The notes beneath the pieces were generated by a model, which saw only the letters and a list, made by a program, of their open reading frames with translations, was not told the origin of the DNA and made no database searches. This document shows, piece after piece, positions 52,408 through 60,813 of a stretch of DNA of 64,000 nt. The position numbers were made by a program, and so were the translations under genes. This DNA is from Roseateles sp049532965 (GTDB lineage: Bacteria; Pseudomonadota; Gammaproteobacteria; Burkholderiales; Burkholderiaceae_C): assembly GCF_049532965.1 (NCBI RefSeq), contig NZ_CP186694.1, positions 1,860,001 through 1,924,000 of the forward strand, read 5' to 3'. Position 1 is the stretch's first letter. Each line of letters opens with the position of its first letter.

Positions 52408-54399
52408 ATGAAGACGTCGCCCATCGTTCCGGCCCGCGTGGACTTTTCCGATGCGGCCGCTCCTCACGCGCCGGAGTTCGGCGACGTGTACCACGCCCGC
52501 GCCGGCGCCCTCGCGCAGGCCCGGCATGTCTTCCTGGGGGGCAACGGCCTGCCCGGGCGCTGGGCGGGCCGGGCGCGGTTCGTCGTGCTGGAAACGGGCT
52601 TCGGGCTCGGCAACAACTTCCTGGCCACCTGGGCCGCCTGGCGGGACGATCCGGCCCGCTGCGAGCGGCTGGTTTTCCTGAGCATCGAGAAACACCCGCT
52701 GACACGCGAGGACCTGGCGCGCGCGCACGCGGCTTCGCCGGAGCCGGAACTGGCGCAGGAGTTGCTGGCCGCCTGGCCGGCGCTGACGCCCAACCTGCAC
52801 ACGCTGGACCTGGAAGGCGGTCGTGTCCGGTTGATGCTGGCGTTCGGCGACGCCAGGGACTGGATGCCGGAACTGGTCGCCTCGGTCGACGCGTTCTTCC
52901 TCGATGGCTTCGCGCCCGCGAAGAATCCCGAGCTCTGGGACGAAGCCCTCTTCAAACAGGCTGGCCGGCTGGCCGCGCCCGGTGCCACCGCCGCCACCTG
53001 GAGCGTGGCACGGCGCGTGCGCGATGGCCTGCAGGCGGCGGGGTTCGACGTGGCGAAGCGCCCCGGCTTCGCCAGCAAGGGCGAAATGACGGCGGCGGTC
53101 TTCGCGCCGCGGCACCGGCCCGCGCCAGTCCCCGGCCGCACGGCGATCGCCGCCGCGGCAACGGACGTGTTGATCATCGGCGCGGGACTCGCAGGCGCCG
53201 CCTGCGCCCGCGTGCTGTCGCGCGAAGGCTTGCGCGTGACCGTGCTCGAGGCCGGCCCGACGGTCGCCTCGCAAGCCTCAGGCAATCCGGGCGGACTGTT
53301 CCACGGCACGCTGCACGCCGAGGACGGCCTGCATGCGCGCTTCAACCGCGCCGCGGCGCTCGCCACCGAGCGGGAACTGCGTCGCCTGGCGCCCGTCCTG
53401 CCCTGGCTGCAATGGGGCTTGCTCCGGGTCGAACGACAGGCACAGGCACTCGACCAGATGCGCGCCCTGCTCGCGCAATGCGGCCTGCCAGCGGATTACG
53501 TCCAGGCCCTGAGCGCCGAGGAGGCCGGCGCGAAGGCCGGGCTGGCGCTGCGGCAACCGGCCTGGTACTTCCCGGGCGGCGGCGCGGTATCCCCGCCCGA
53601 CCTGGTGAACGCCTGGCTCGCCGAGGCGTCGCGCACGGCGGTCGCCTTCGACGTGAGACTGAATGCACCCGTCGCGCACCTGCGCCGCGAGGATGCGAGC
53701 GGACGCTGGTCCGCGCTGGACGGGGCCGGCGAGGTCATCGCGCAGGCCGATGCGGTCGTGCTGTGCGGCGGCATCGGGAGTGCGCCATTGGTCTCCGCAT
53801 GGAGCGCCGGCCCCGGGTGGCCATGGGTCTCGCAGCGCGGGCAGTTGAGCGTGATGACGCCAAACGCCCTGTCGAGCGCGCCGGGACAGGCGTTCCAGCC
53901 GGCCCTTGAATCGGCGCCATCGCCATCGCTGGCGATGCCGGTGGCCGGCCTCGGCTACGCGTTGAGCTTGCCGGATGGCACGCTGTGTTTCGGCGCCAGC
54001 GCCGACGCGGGCGATGAGGAGCCCTCGTTGCGCGCAACCGACCAGGCGCAGAACCTGGAGCGCCTGCGCCTTCTGTTGCCCTCGGCGGATCTGCCGGCCT
54101 CCCTGCCGCTCGCCGGCCGCGTGGGCTGGCGCAGCCTCGTGCCCGATCGCCTGCCGGTCGTGGGCGCACTCCCCCGCGCTGTCCCGCCGCAGCGGGCGGA
54201 GCAGGTGCGGTTCTGGCCGCGCCAGCCAGGGCTGATGGTGATGGGGGCCCTCGCCTCCCGGGGGCTCACCTGGGCGACCTTGAGCGCGGAACTCGTCGCC
54301 GCGCAGCTGCTGGGCGCGCCCTGGCCGGTCGAAGCCAGCCTGGCCGAGGCGCTGGATCCGGCGCGCTTCGGCGCGAAGCGCTGTCGATCGGGAAGCTGA
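52408..54399 (+). CDS. mnmC: bifunctional tRNA (mnm5s2U34) enzyme MnmC
   Basis: MnmC finishes the 5-methylaminomethyl-2-thiouridine modification at the wobble position. The 663-residue protein has an N-terminal SAM methyltransferase (VLETGFGLGNNFLATW; DAFFLDGFAPAKNPELW) and a C-terminal FAD oxidoreductase (VLIIGAGLAGAACARVLSRE, ASQASGNPGGLFHGTLHAED). Both catalytic halves look complete. Length matches E. coli MnmC (668). No operon partner is evident. Confidence 0.95.
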   Translation: MKTSPIVPARVDFSDAAAPHAPEFGDVYHARAGALAQARHVFLGGNGLPGRWAGRARFVVLETGFGLGNNFLATWAAWRDDPARCERLVFLSIEKHPLTREDLARAHAASPEPELAQELLAAWPALTPNLHTLDLEGGRVRLMLAFGDARDWMPELVASVDAFFLDGFAPAKNPELWDEALFKQAGRLAAPGATAATWSVARRVRDGLQAAGFDVAKRPGFASKGEMTAAVFAPRHRPAPVPGRTAIAAAATDVLIIGAGLAGAACARVLSREGLRVTVLEAGPTVASQASGNPGGLFHGTLHAEDGLHARFNRAAALATERELRRLAPVLPWLQWGLLRVERQAQALDQMRALLAQCGLPADYVQALSAEEAGAKAGLALRQPAWYFPGGGAVSPPDLVNAWLAEASRTAVAFDVRLNAPVAHLRREDASGRWSALDGAGEVIAQADAVVLCGGIGSAPLVSAWSAGPGWPWVSQRGQLSVMTPNALSSAPGQAFQPALESAPSPSLAMPVAGLGYALSLPDGTLCFGASADAGDEEPSLRATDQAQNLERLRLLLPSADLPASLPLAGRVGWRSLVPDRLPVVGALPRAVPPQRAEQVRFWPRQPGLMVMGALASRGLTWATLSAELVAAQLLGAPWPVEASLAEALDPARFGAKRCRSGS

Positions 54400-54459
54400 G
54401 CGCGCGCAACCCCTTCGAGGGGGGCCAGACTTGACGGCGCCGCCAGTCGCCCATCCGGT

Positions 54460-54487
54460 TCAAGTTTCCGGGCCCGGACGTCGATAT
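54460..54487 (+). promoter_or_regulatory. candidate sigma-28 (FliA) promoter of the chemoreceptor gene
   Basis: TCAAGTTT (54460-54467) and GTCGATAT (54480-54487) resemble the flagellar sigma-28 consensus TAAAGTTT / GCCGATAA at 7 of 8 and 6 of 8 positions. The spacer is 12 bases, one more than ideal. It ends 77 bases before the chemoreceptor ATG, where such promoters are expected. Confidence 0.5.
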
Positions 54488-54563
54488 GGATGAGGGAGCT
54501 CCCTGGCCCTGCGACACATCGGCTGGCGACGGGGAGCGAGACCAATATCCAAAGGGGACATTC

Positions 54564-56114
54564 ATGATTCATCTCGTGGCGGGCCGGACGATCGGCCAAC
54601 GGCTCGGCGTGGTGCTGGGCCTGGTGCTGCTGATCGCGTTCGCGGGCTCGGGCCTGAGCTACCTGGCGCTGGGCCGCGTGGCGGCGGAGACCGACGTGAT
54701 GCTCAACCAGGACCTGGCCGCCGAACGGACCGCCTCGGACTGGTATCGCAACATCACCAACGGCGTGAACCGCACCAGCGCGATCGCGGTCAGCGCCGAT
54801 GCCAGCCTGGCGCAGTTCTTCGCCCCCATTTCGGCCGAGTCCACCAAGCAGTCGGGCGAACTCCAGAAGCAGCTCGACACCTACATGGTGACGCCCGAGG
54901 AACGCCGGATGTTCGACACGCTGGGCGAGGCCCGCAAGGCTTACCTCAGCACGCGCGACGCGGTGGCGGCCAGCAAGAAGGCGGGCGATGCGGACAAGGC
55001 GCGCGAGATCTTCGATCGCGATTTCCAGCCCGCCGCGGCGCGTTTCCAACAGGCCATCCAGACCATCGTGCAGCACAAGCGCGGGCTGCTGGACGGCGCC
55101 GCCCGGCAGGTCGAGACCACGAACCGCCGGGCGCGGCTCGCGTTGATGGTGTTCTCGCTGGTCGCGCTGGCCCTGGGCGTCTGGTTCGCGGTGACGCTGA
55201 CGCGCTCGATCACCCGCCCGCTGCGCGGCGCGGCCGAGGTGGCCGACGCCATCGCGAAATTCGACCTGACGCGGCGCGTGCCCGCTGGTGGCCGCGACGA
55301 GACGGGCCAGTTGCTCAGCGCGCTCGGCGGCATGCAGGCACAGCTGCTCAAGCTCATCGGCGACGTGCGCGGCTCGGCCGAGAACATCGGCACCGCCAGC
55401 GCGGAGATCGCCATCGGCAACCACGACCTGAGCGCGCGTACCGAGCAGACCGCCTCCAACCTGCAGGAGGTGGCGGCCTCGATGACGCAACTGACCGGCA
55501 CGGTCCGGCAGACCGCGGACGCCGCGATGACGGCCAACCAGCTGTCGAGTTCCGCCGCTGAAACCGCGCAGCGGGGCGGCGCGGTGATGGGCCAGGTGGT
55601 CAGCACCATGGGCCAGATCAGCGACAGCTCGCGCCGCATCGCCGACATCATCGGCACGATCGACGGCATCGCGTTCCAGACCAACATCCTCGCGTTGAAC
55701 GCGGCGGTCGAAGCGGCCCGCGCGGGCGAACAGGGGCGCGGCTTCGCGGTGGTGGCGGGGGAAGTGCGCTCGCTGGCGCAGCGCAGCGCCGAAGCGGCCA
55801 AGGAGATCAAGACGCTGATCGGCGCCAGCGTCGAGCGCGTCGAGTCGGGCTCGCGGCTGGTCGAGGACGCTGGCGGCGCGATGGGCGAGATCGTCGCCAG
55901 CGTGCAGCGCGTGGCCGACATCATCGGCGAGATCAGCGCCGCGGCCCGCGAGCAGAGCGACGGCATCCAGCAGGTCAACGCGGCGGTGGGCCAACTCGAC
56001 CAGATGACGCAGCAGAATGCCGCGCTGGTCGAGGAATCGGCGGCCGCCGCGGAAAGCCTCAAGGAACAGTCGCAGCGCCTGGCCGGCGCGATCGCCGTGT
56101 TCCAGTTGCGCTGA
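54564..56114 (+). CDS. methyl-accepting chemotaxis protein
   Basis: The 516-residue receptor has transmembrane helices at about 12-34 and 188-210, a helical periplasmic domain of the 4HB_MCP type between them, HAMP, and a long cytoplasmic signalling coiled coil. The highly conserved hairpin tip reads FQTNILALNAAVEAARAGEQ. No CheR/CheB-binding pentapeptide is present at the C-terminus (AGAIAVFQLR). The start MIHLVAGRTIGQRL is chosen because the longer frame adds an acidic, non-signal stretch. The ligand is unknown. Confidence 0.94.
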   Translation: MIHLVAGRTIGQRLGVVLGLVLLIAFAGSGLSYLALGRVAAETDVMLNQDLAAERTASDWYRNITNGVNRTSAIAVSADASLAQFFAPISAESTKQSGELQKQLDTYMVTPEERRMFDTLGEARKAYLSTRDAVAASKKAGDADKAREIFDRDFQPAAARFQQAIQTIVQHKRGLLDGAARQVETTNRRARLALMVFSLVALALGVWFAVTLTRSITRPLRGAAEVADAIAKFDLTRRVPAGGRDETGQLLSALGGMQAQLLKLIGDVRGSAENIGTASAEIAIGNHDLSARTEQTASNLQEVAASMTQLTGTVRQTADAAMTANQLSSSAAETAQRGGAVMGQVVSTMGQISDSSRRIADIIGTIDGIAFQTNILALNAAVEAARAGEQGRGFAVVAGEVRSLAQRSAEAAKEIKTLIGASVERVESGSRLVEDAGGAMGEIVASVQRVADIIGEISAAAREQSDGIQQVNAAVGQLDQMTQQNAALVEESAAAAESLKEQSQRLAGAIAVFQLR

Positions 56115-56129
56115 CCGCCGCGCGGGGAC

Positions 56130-56789
56130 TCAGAACGTCAGCGTCTTCACGCCCTGCGCGGTGCCCAGCAGGCAGACGCCGGCCTTGTTGCGCGCGAACA
56201 CGCCCACGGTCACCACGCCGGGCCACTGGTTGACCTCGGCCTCGAAGGCGGCGGGGTCGGCGATCTTCAGCCCCTTGACGTCGAGGATCTGGCAGCCGTT
56301 GTCGGTCACGCAGTCCTTGCGCAGCACCGGCTCGGCGCCCATCGCGGTGAAGCGTCGCGCCACCTGCGCCGCCGCCATCGGGATCACCTCGACCGGCAGC
56401 GGGAACCGTCCGAGCACCTCGACCAGCTTGCTCTCGTCGGCGATGCAGACGAAGGTGTCGGCCAGGTCGGCGACGATCTTCTCGCGCGTCAGCGCCGCAC
56501 CGCCGCCCTTGACCATGTGGCCCTGGTGGTCGATCTCGTCGGCGCCGTCGATGTAGACCTGCAGCGCCTCGACCTCCGAAGCCTCCAGCACTGGAATCCC
56601 CAGCGCCTTCATGCGCTCGGTGCTGCGCACGGAGCTCGACACCGCGCCCGCGATGCGGATCCGGCTCGCGGCCAGCGCATCGATGAACTTGTCCACCGTC
56701 GAGCCGGTGCCCACGCCCACCACGGTGTCCGGCGTCACGTACTGCAATGCGGCCTGGCCGACCAGGGTCTTCAATTCGTCTTGGGTCAT
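56130..56789 (-). CDS. rpiA: ribose-5-phosphate isomerase A
   Basis: RpiA interconverts ribose-5-phosphate and ribulose-5-phosphate in the pentose phosphate pathway. The 219-residue protein has VGVGTGSTVDKFIDALA, the catalytic DGADEID block and VKGGGAALTREKIVADLADT. Length equals E. coli RpiA. It converges with the chemoreceptor gene, leaving only 15 bases between the stops. Confidence 0.97.
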   Translation of the reverse strand: MTQDELKTLVGQAALQYVTPDTVVGVGTGSTVDKFIDALAASRIRIAGAVSSSVRSTERMKALGIPVLEASEVEALQVYIDGADEIDHQGHMVKGGGAALTREKIVADLADTFVCIADESKLVEVLGRFPLPVEVIPMAAAQVARRFTAMGAEPVLRKDCVTDNGCQILDVKGLKIADPAAFEAEVNQWPGVVTVGVFARNKAGVCLLGTAQGVKTLTF

Positions 56790-56847
56790 GGTGAACGCGA
56801 GCAGCAGGCTCGTCGAGGGATCAGGAAGGAAGGCGCGATTATCGCCG

Positions 56848-57321
56848 TCACGCCGGCGACGACCGGAGCCCGTAGACCTTGCCGCCGACGAACAGGTACT
56901 CCGCCCGGAGCACCGCCTCGCCCTGCTCGCCCGGCGCGGCGAAGCCGATCACCGACAGCTCGGTGCCCGGCTTGATCTCCTCGACCTGCCAGGCCTGGAG
57001 CCGGGTCAGCGGGGCCAGTTCGACATGCCAGCGACGATCACGGCGCGTCGGCACCTGCGCCTTGGCCAGCAGCCCGGCGCCGTCCACGGCGGTCGTCTGC
57101 CTGGGCAGCGCGCGCTGCGTCAGGTCCGCGGGCAGCGCGAGCCGCTCCGGCACGTCCAGGTCCAGCTCCGCATGCGGGTTGCGCCAGGCCACCTTTGCCG
57201 CCCGGCCCTCGAGATACAGCGGCCGGTCCTGGTCGAAACCGCTCCAGCCATGATGGGCACGGGCGGTGGCGGGAATCAGGGGCATGACCGCGAGCGCGGC
57301 CAGCAGCGAGCGACGTTCCAT
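56848..57321 (-). CDS. DUF6152 family exported protein
   Basis: The 157-residue precursor begins MERRSLLAALAVMPLIPA; the Arg-Arg pair followed by a hydrophobic stretch suggests export, possibly by the Tat system. The mature part starts HHGWSGFDQDRPLYLEG, the hallmark of DUF6152, a small beta-rich domain of unknown function with a possible metal-binding His pair. The start at 57321 has an AAGGAGG site. It lies 51 bases after a small membrane protein gene on the same strand. Confidence 0.8.
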   Translation of the reverse strand: MERRSLLAALAVMPLIPATARAHHGWSGFDQDRPLYLEGRAAKVAWRNPHAELDLDVPERLALPADLTQRALPRQTTAVDGAGLLAKAQVPTRRDRRWHVELAPLTRLQAWQVEEIKPGTELSVIGFAAPGEQGEAVLRAEYLFVGGKVYGLRSSPA

Positions 57322-57372
57322 CGAAGCCTCCTTGGGTGAACCTCTGCCAGCGGCGCGCATCCGCACCGGAAG

Positions 57373-57801
57373 TCAGACGAACGCGATCCAGCGACCGCAG
57401 ATGATGACAGCGACCCAAATCCCCAACGACAGCAGGCATTGCCACCGGCCGAGCCGGTCCTGGGCCCGCACGCCGCCGCGGGCATGGAACCACGCCGCGT
57501 TCAGGCCTGCCAGCGCGATCAGCGCCAGCTTGATCCGCAGGGCCGGATTGACCCAGAGCTCTTCGGGCTGGCTCGCGAACATCGCCGCGCCGGACACCGC
57601 GCACAGCGCGAAGCCGGCCAGCGCCGCCGGAATCGCCAGCCGTGCCAGCGCGGAGGGATCGATGTCGCGACGCGCACCCAGCGTCCGGAGCTCAAAGACG
57701 AGCAGGCCGCCGAACAACGCCCCCAGCCCCAGCAGGTGCAGGACGGACAGCGCGGGATAAGCCCAGGGGTGGGCCGCCAGCGCCATGAAGGAGGCCGCCA
57801 T
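57373..57801 (-). CDS. four-helix membrane protein, unknown function
   Basis: The 142-residue protein has four hydrophobic helices (about 14-38, 52-76, 86-102 and 122-140) and the pattern ALSVLHLLGLGALFGGLLVFELRTLG, which resembles small integral membrane proteins of the DUF6644/DUF2214 type. I cannot assign a function. It precedes the DUF6152 gene on the same strand, and the two probably form one unit. Confidence 0.72.
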   Translation of the reverse strand: MAASFMALAAHPWAYPALSVLHLLGLGALFGGLLVFELRTLGARRDIDPSALARLAIPAALAGFALCAVSGAAMFASQPEELWVNPALRIKLALIALAGLNAAWFHARGGVRAQDRLGRWQCLLSLGIWVAVIICGRWIAFV

Positions 57802-57891
57802 GCGCGTTCCGCTTCGCGATGCCCGGGTGTCGCTCGAGCCGCCGCTGCCCGCCGGCGCCCTGACGGCGCGCCGTTGCGGGCAACGCCGGTG

Positions 57892-59025
57892 TCAGGCGCC
57901 GCGGCGCTCGCGCCGTTGGCGGACCGCCGCCGCGAGGTCGCGCAGCAAGGGCTCGGTCTGGCTCCAGCCCAGGCAGGCGTCGGTGATCGACACCCCGGGC
58001 TGCAGGTCCGCCTTGGTCTGGCCGGCCTGCAGGTCCTGCCGGCCCGGCTGCAGGTGGGATTCGATCATCACGCCGGTGATGCGCGCATCGCCGCCCGCGA
58101 TCTGGGCGCCGACGTCGTGGCCGACGTCGATCTGGCGCTCGTACTTCTTCGACGAGTTGGCATGCGAGAAGTCGATCATCAGCTGCTCGCGCAGCCCGGC
58201 CGCCTTCAGCACCTCGGCGGCCGCCTGCACCGAGGCCGCGTCGTAGTTCGGCGCCTTGCCGCCGCGCAGGATCAGGTGGCAGTCGTCATTGCCGCGGGTC
58301 TCGAAGATCGCCGCCAGGCCCATCTTCGTCATGCCCATGAACGCGTGGCTCGCGCGGGCCGCCAGCACCGCGTCGGCCGCGATCTTCACCGAGCCGTCGG
58401 TGCCGTTCTTGAAGCCGACCGGGCAGGACAGGCCGGACGCCAGCTGGCGGTGGCTCTGGCTCTCCGTCGTGCGGGCGCCGATCGCGCCCCAGGCGATGAG
58501 GTCGGAGATGTACTGCGGCGACAGCAGGTCCAGGAACTCGGTGCCGGCGGGCAGGCCCAGCGCGGTCACGTCCAGCAGCAGCTGGCGCGCCAGCCGCAGG
58601 CCTTCGTTCATGTGGAAGCTGCCGTCCAGGAACGGGTCGTTGATGTAGCCCTTCCAGCCCACCGTCGTGCGCGGCTTCTCGAAGTAGACGCGCATCACGA
58701 CCAGCAGGTCGCGCGCCAGCTCGTCGCGCAGCCCCTTGAGCAGCCGCGCGTAGTCCATCGCCTGGTCGTGGTCGTGGATCGAGCACGGGCCGACCACCAC
58801 CAGCAGCCGGTCGTCCTGGCCGTGCAGCACCGCGCTGATCTCCTGGCGGGCGGTCTCGACGACCTTCAGCGACGCCTCCGGCAGCGGCAACTGGTCCAGC
58901 AGCAGCGCCGGCGAGATCAGCGGGCGAACCGCGTCGATGCGGGTGTCGTCGGTACGGGTGGCGTCGCGGGTGGTGTCGGCGGAGCCGATCTCGCGATCGT
59001 GCTGGGGATGGTCGAGGTGCTTCAT
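57892..59025 (-). CDS. aroG: 3-deoxy-7-phosphoheptulonate (DAHP) synthase, class I
   Basis: This enzyme condenses PEP and erythrose-4-phosphate in the first step of the shikimate pathway. The 377-residue protein has VVGPCSIHDHDQAMDYA, VMRVYFEKPRTTVGWKGYIN, GFKNGTDGSVKIAADA and the metal site IDFSHANSSKKY. It is of the AroF/G/H type; the feedback-inhibiting amino acid cannot be deduced. The first 30 residues are Asp/Thr-rich and poorly conserved. It is divergent from pyrD. Confidence 0.94.
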   Translation of the reverse strand: MKHLDHPQHDREIGSADTTRDATRTDDTRIDAVRPLISPALLLDQLPLPEASLKVVETARQEISAVLHGQDDRLLVVVGPCSIHDHDQAMDYARLLKGLRDELARDLLVVMRVYFEKPRTTVGWKGYINDPFLDGSFHMNEGLRLARQLLLDVTALGLPAGTEFLDLLSPQYISDLIAWGAIGARTTESQSHRQLASGLSCPVGFKNGTDGSVKIAADAVLAARASHAFMGMTKMGLAAIFETRGNDDCHLILRGGKAPNYDAASVQAAAEVLKAAGLREQLMIDFSHANSSKKYERQIDVGHDVGAQIAGGDARITGVMIESHLQPGRQDLQAGQTKADLQPGVSITDACLGWSQTEPLLRDLAAAVRQRRERRGA

Positions 59026-59217
59026 GGCAGCGGCGGCACGCTTGCGCGAGCGCGGAAATGGAGCCGGCGATTATCCGCCTGCGGCACCCGCATGAACGGG
59101 TGGCCCGGATGCGCCCCGGCCCGATCGGGCTAGGGCGAGTCCCCCATCACCGTTCGCACGCGGGGAGTAGGCGCCGCCAGGGCCCCACGTAACGGGGTGA
59201 GACAATCCCGGCCCATC

Positions 59218-60258
59218 ATGGCTCTGATCCCCTACGGCTTCGCCCGTCCCTTCCTGTTCGGCCTGGACCCCGAACACGCCCACGAACTGACGCTGGGCAG
59301 CATCGCCCGCCTGCAGAACACCCCCGCCCAGTGCGCCTGGGCGCAAACGCGGGTCTCCGATCCCGTGACGGTGGCGGGGTTGAGGTTTCCCAACCGCATC
59401 GGCCTGGCGGCCGGGCTCGACAAGAATGGCCGCTGCATCGACGGCCTGGGCGCGATGGGCTTCGGCTTCATCGAGGTCGGCACCGTCACCCCGAGGGCAC
59501 AGCCCGGCAACGAGAAGCCGCGGATGTTCCGCCTGCCCGCCCGGCAGGCGCTGATCAACCGGCTCGGCTTCAACAACGAAGGCCTGGACGCGTTCATCGC
59601 CAACGTGAAGCGCTCGCACAGCTTCCGTCATCACGGCGGCCTGCTCGGGCTGAACATTGGGAAGAACGCCGCCACGCCGATCGAGCGCGCCGTCGACGAC
59701 TACCTGATCGGCCTGGAGGGCGTGTTCCCGCATGCCGACTACATCACCGTCAACATTTCCAGCCCCAACACGAAGAACCTGCGCCAGTTGCAGAGCGACG
59801 AGGCGCTGGATGCGCTGCTCGGGCCGCTGCAGGCGCGCCGCCTCGCGCTGCAGGACGCCAGCGGCCGCCAGGTGCCGCTGTTCGTGAAGATCGCGCCCGA
59901 CCTGGACGAGGACCAGGTGAGCGTGATCGCCGCCAGCCTGAAGCGGCATGGCATCGACGGCGTGATCGCCACCAACACGACGATCTCCCGCGACGCGGTG
60001 CAGGGCCTGCCGCATGCGAACGAAACCGGCGGCCTGTCGGGCGCGCCGGTCTTCGAAGCCAGCAACCGCGTGATCCGACTGCTGCGCGCGGCGCTGGGCA
60101 GCGGCTATCCGATCATCGGCGTCGGCGGCGTGCTCAGCGGCGAGGACGCCCGTGCCAAGCTGCAGGCCGGTGCCGACCTCGTCCAGCTCTACACCGGCCT
60201 GATCTACAAGGGCCCGGCGCTGGTGCCCGAGTGCGCGAAGGCGATGGCGCGGCTCTGA
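59218..60258 (+). CDS. pyrD: dihydroorotate dehydrogenase (quinone), class 2
   Basis: PyrD oxidises dihydroorotate to orotate, passing electrons through FMN to quinone at the inner membrane. The 346-residue protein has the membrane-associated N-terminal helices (LIPYGFARPFLFGLDPEHAH), GLAAGLDKNG, the catalytic Ser region NISSPNTKNLRQLQ and the FMN phosphate site GVGGVLSGEDARAKLQAGA. The ATG at 59218 gives the family start; seven extra codons upstream are open. A GACAAT -10-like element is just upstream, and a strong terminator follows. Confidence 0.96.
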   Translation: MALIPYGFARPFLFGLDPEHAHELTLGSIARLQNTPAQCAWAQTRVSDPVTVAGLRFPNRIGLAAGLDKNGRCIDGLGAMGFGFIEVGTVTPRAQPGNEKPRMFRLPARQALINRLGFNNEGLDAFIANVKRSHSFRHHGGLLGLNIGKNAATPIERAVDDYLIGLEGVFPHADYITVNISSPNTKNLRQLQSDEALDALLGPLQARRLALQDASGRQVPLFVKIAPDLDEDQVSVIAASLKRHGIDGVIATNTTISRDAVQGLPHANETGGLSGAPVFEASNRVIRLLRAALGSGYPIIGVGGVLSGEDARAKLQAGADLVQLYTGLIYKGPALVPECAKAMARL

Positions 60259-60285
60259 CGCCCATCGCGGTCCCCTCGACGCCAG

Positions 60286-60311
60286 GAGCGCTCCCGCGGG
60301 AGCGCTCTTTT
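60286..60311 (+). terminator. terminator after pyrD
   Basis: The 22 bases at 60286-60307 form a perfect palindrome with arms GAGCGCTCCCG and CGGGAGCGCTC, followed by TTTTG. It is likely a Rho-independent terminator for pyrD. Confidence 0.85.
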
Positions 60312-60347
60312 GCTTTCAGGACCGTGCACCCCGCTCGCAGACCCACC

Positions 60348-60367
60348 TCAAGTTGCGTCAAGTTGCG
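60348..60367. repeat. perfect 10-bp tandem duplication
   Basis: TCAAGTTGCG occurs twice back to back in the gap between pyrD and the DUF3649 gene, about 105 bases before the latter's start. It could be an operator with two half-sites one helical turn apart. Confidence 0.8.
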
Positions 60368-60420
60368 GTCACCGCACACGAACAAGTCATCACGGAGTCA
60401 AAACCTATTCATCTCGGCAA

Positions 60421-60449
60421 TTGACAAGATGATAATAGATCGCATTTGC
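60421..60449 (+). promoter_or_regulatory. candidate Fur box and promoter of the iron-uptake set
   Basis: TGATAATAGATCGCA (60430-60444) matches the 7-1-7 Fur consensus at 10 of 14 positions, with an AT-rich core unusual for this GC-rich region. TTGACA at 60421-60426 could be a -35 element, though the -10 is unclear. It lies 23-50 bases before the DUF3649 start. The match was made by eye. Confidence 0.5.
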
Positions 60450-60471
60450 AACGCTGACGGGTGCCGCCGCC

Positions 60472-60798
60472 ATGACCGATCTCGCCTCTCCGACCCCGCG
60501 GGTCGCCGGCCCCACGAGGCCGCTCGCGCTGCTCGCCCGCATCGGTGCCGCGGTCCTGGGCGGCTACGCGTTCTGCTGGGGCTTTGTCGCGATCGCGCTG
60601 AGCGGTCTCTACGCGGCGGGCATGCCCTTCCACGACGCTGAGCACCTGGCCGCCATCCTGGCGGTGTTGCTGTACCTGGTGATCTTCTGCTGGACCTTCG
60701 CCGCGCGCCGCGTCGGCCTCGTCTGGGCGGTGTTGCTGGTCGGCGGTGGCGTCATGAGCGGCGTGGCGCAGCTGACGCAGCGCGCGTTGCTGGCCTGA
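60472..60798 (+). CDS. DUF3649 family small membrane protein
   Basis: The 108-residue protein has three transmembrane helices (about 20-45, 58-78 and 82-104). It fits the DUF3649 group of small proteins encoded beside PepSY proteins in siderophore or heme-iron uptake loci. Its role is unknown. It begins a three-gene unit and ends 15 bases before the PepSY gene. A candidate Fur box lies upstream. Confidence 0.82.
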   Translation: MTDLASPTPRVAGPTRPLALLARIGAAVLGGYAFCWGFVAIALSGLYAAGMPFHDAEHLAAILAVLLYLVIFCWTFAARRVGLVWAVLLVGGGVMSGVAQLTQRALLA

Positions 60799-60813
60799 TC
60801 CGGGGAGTCCTCC

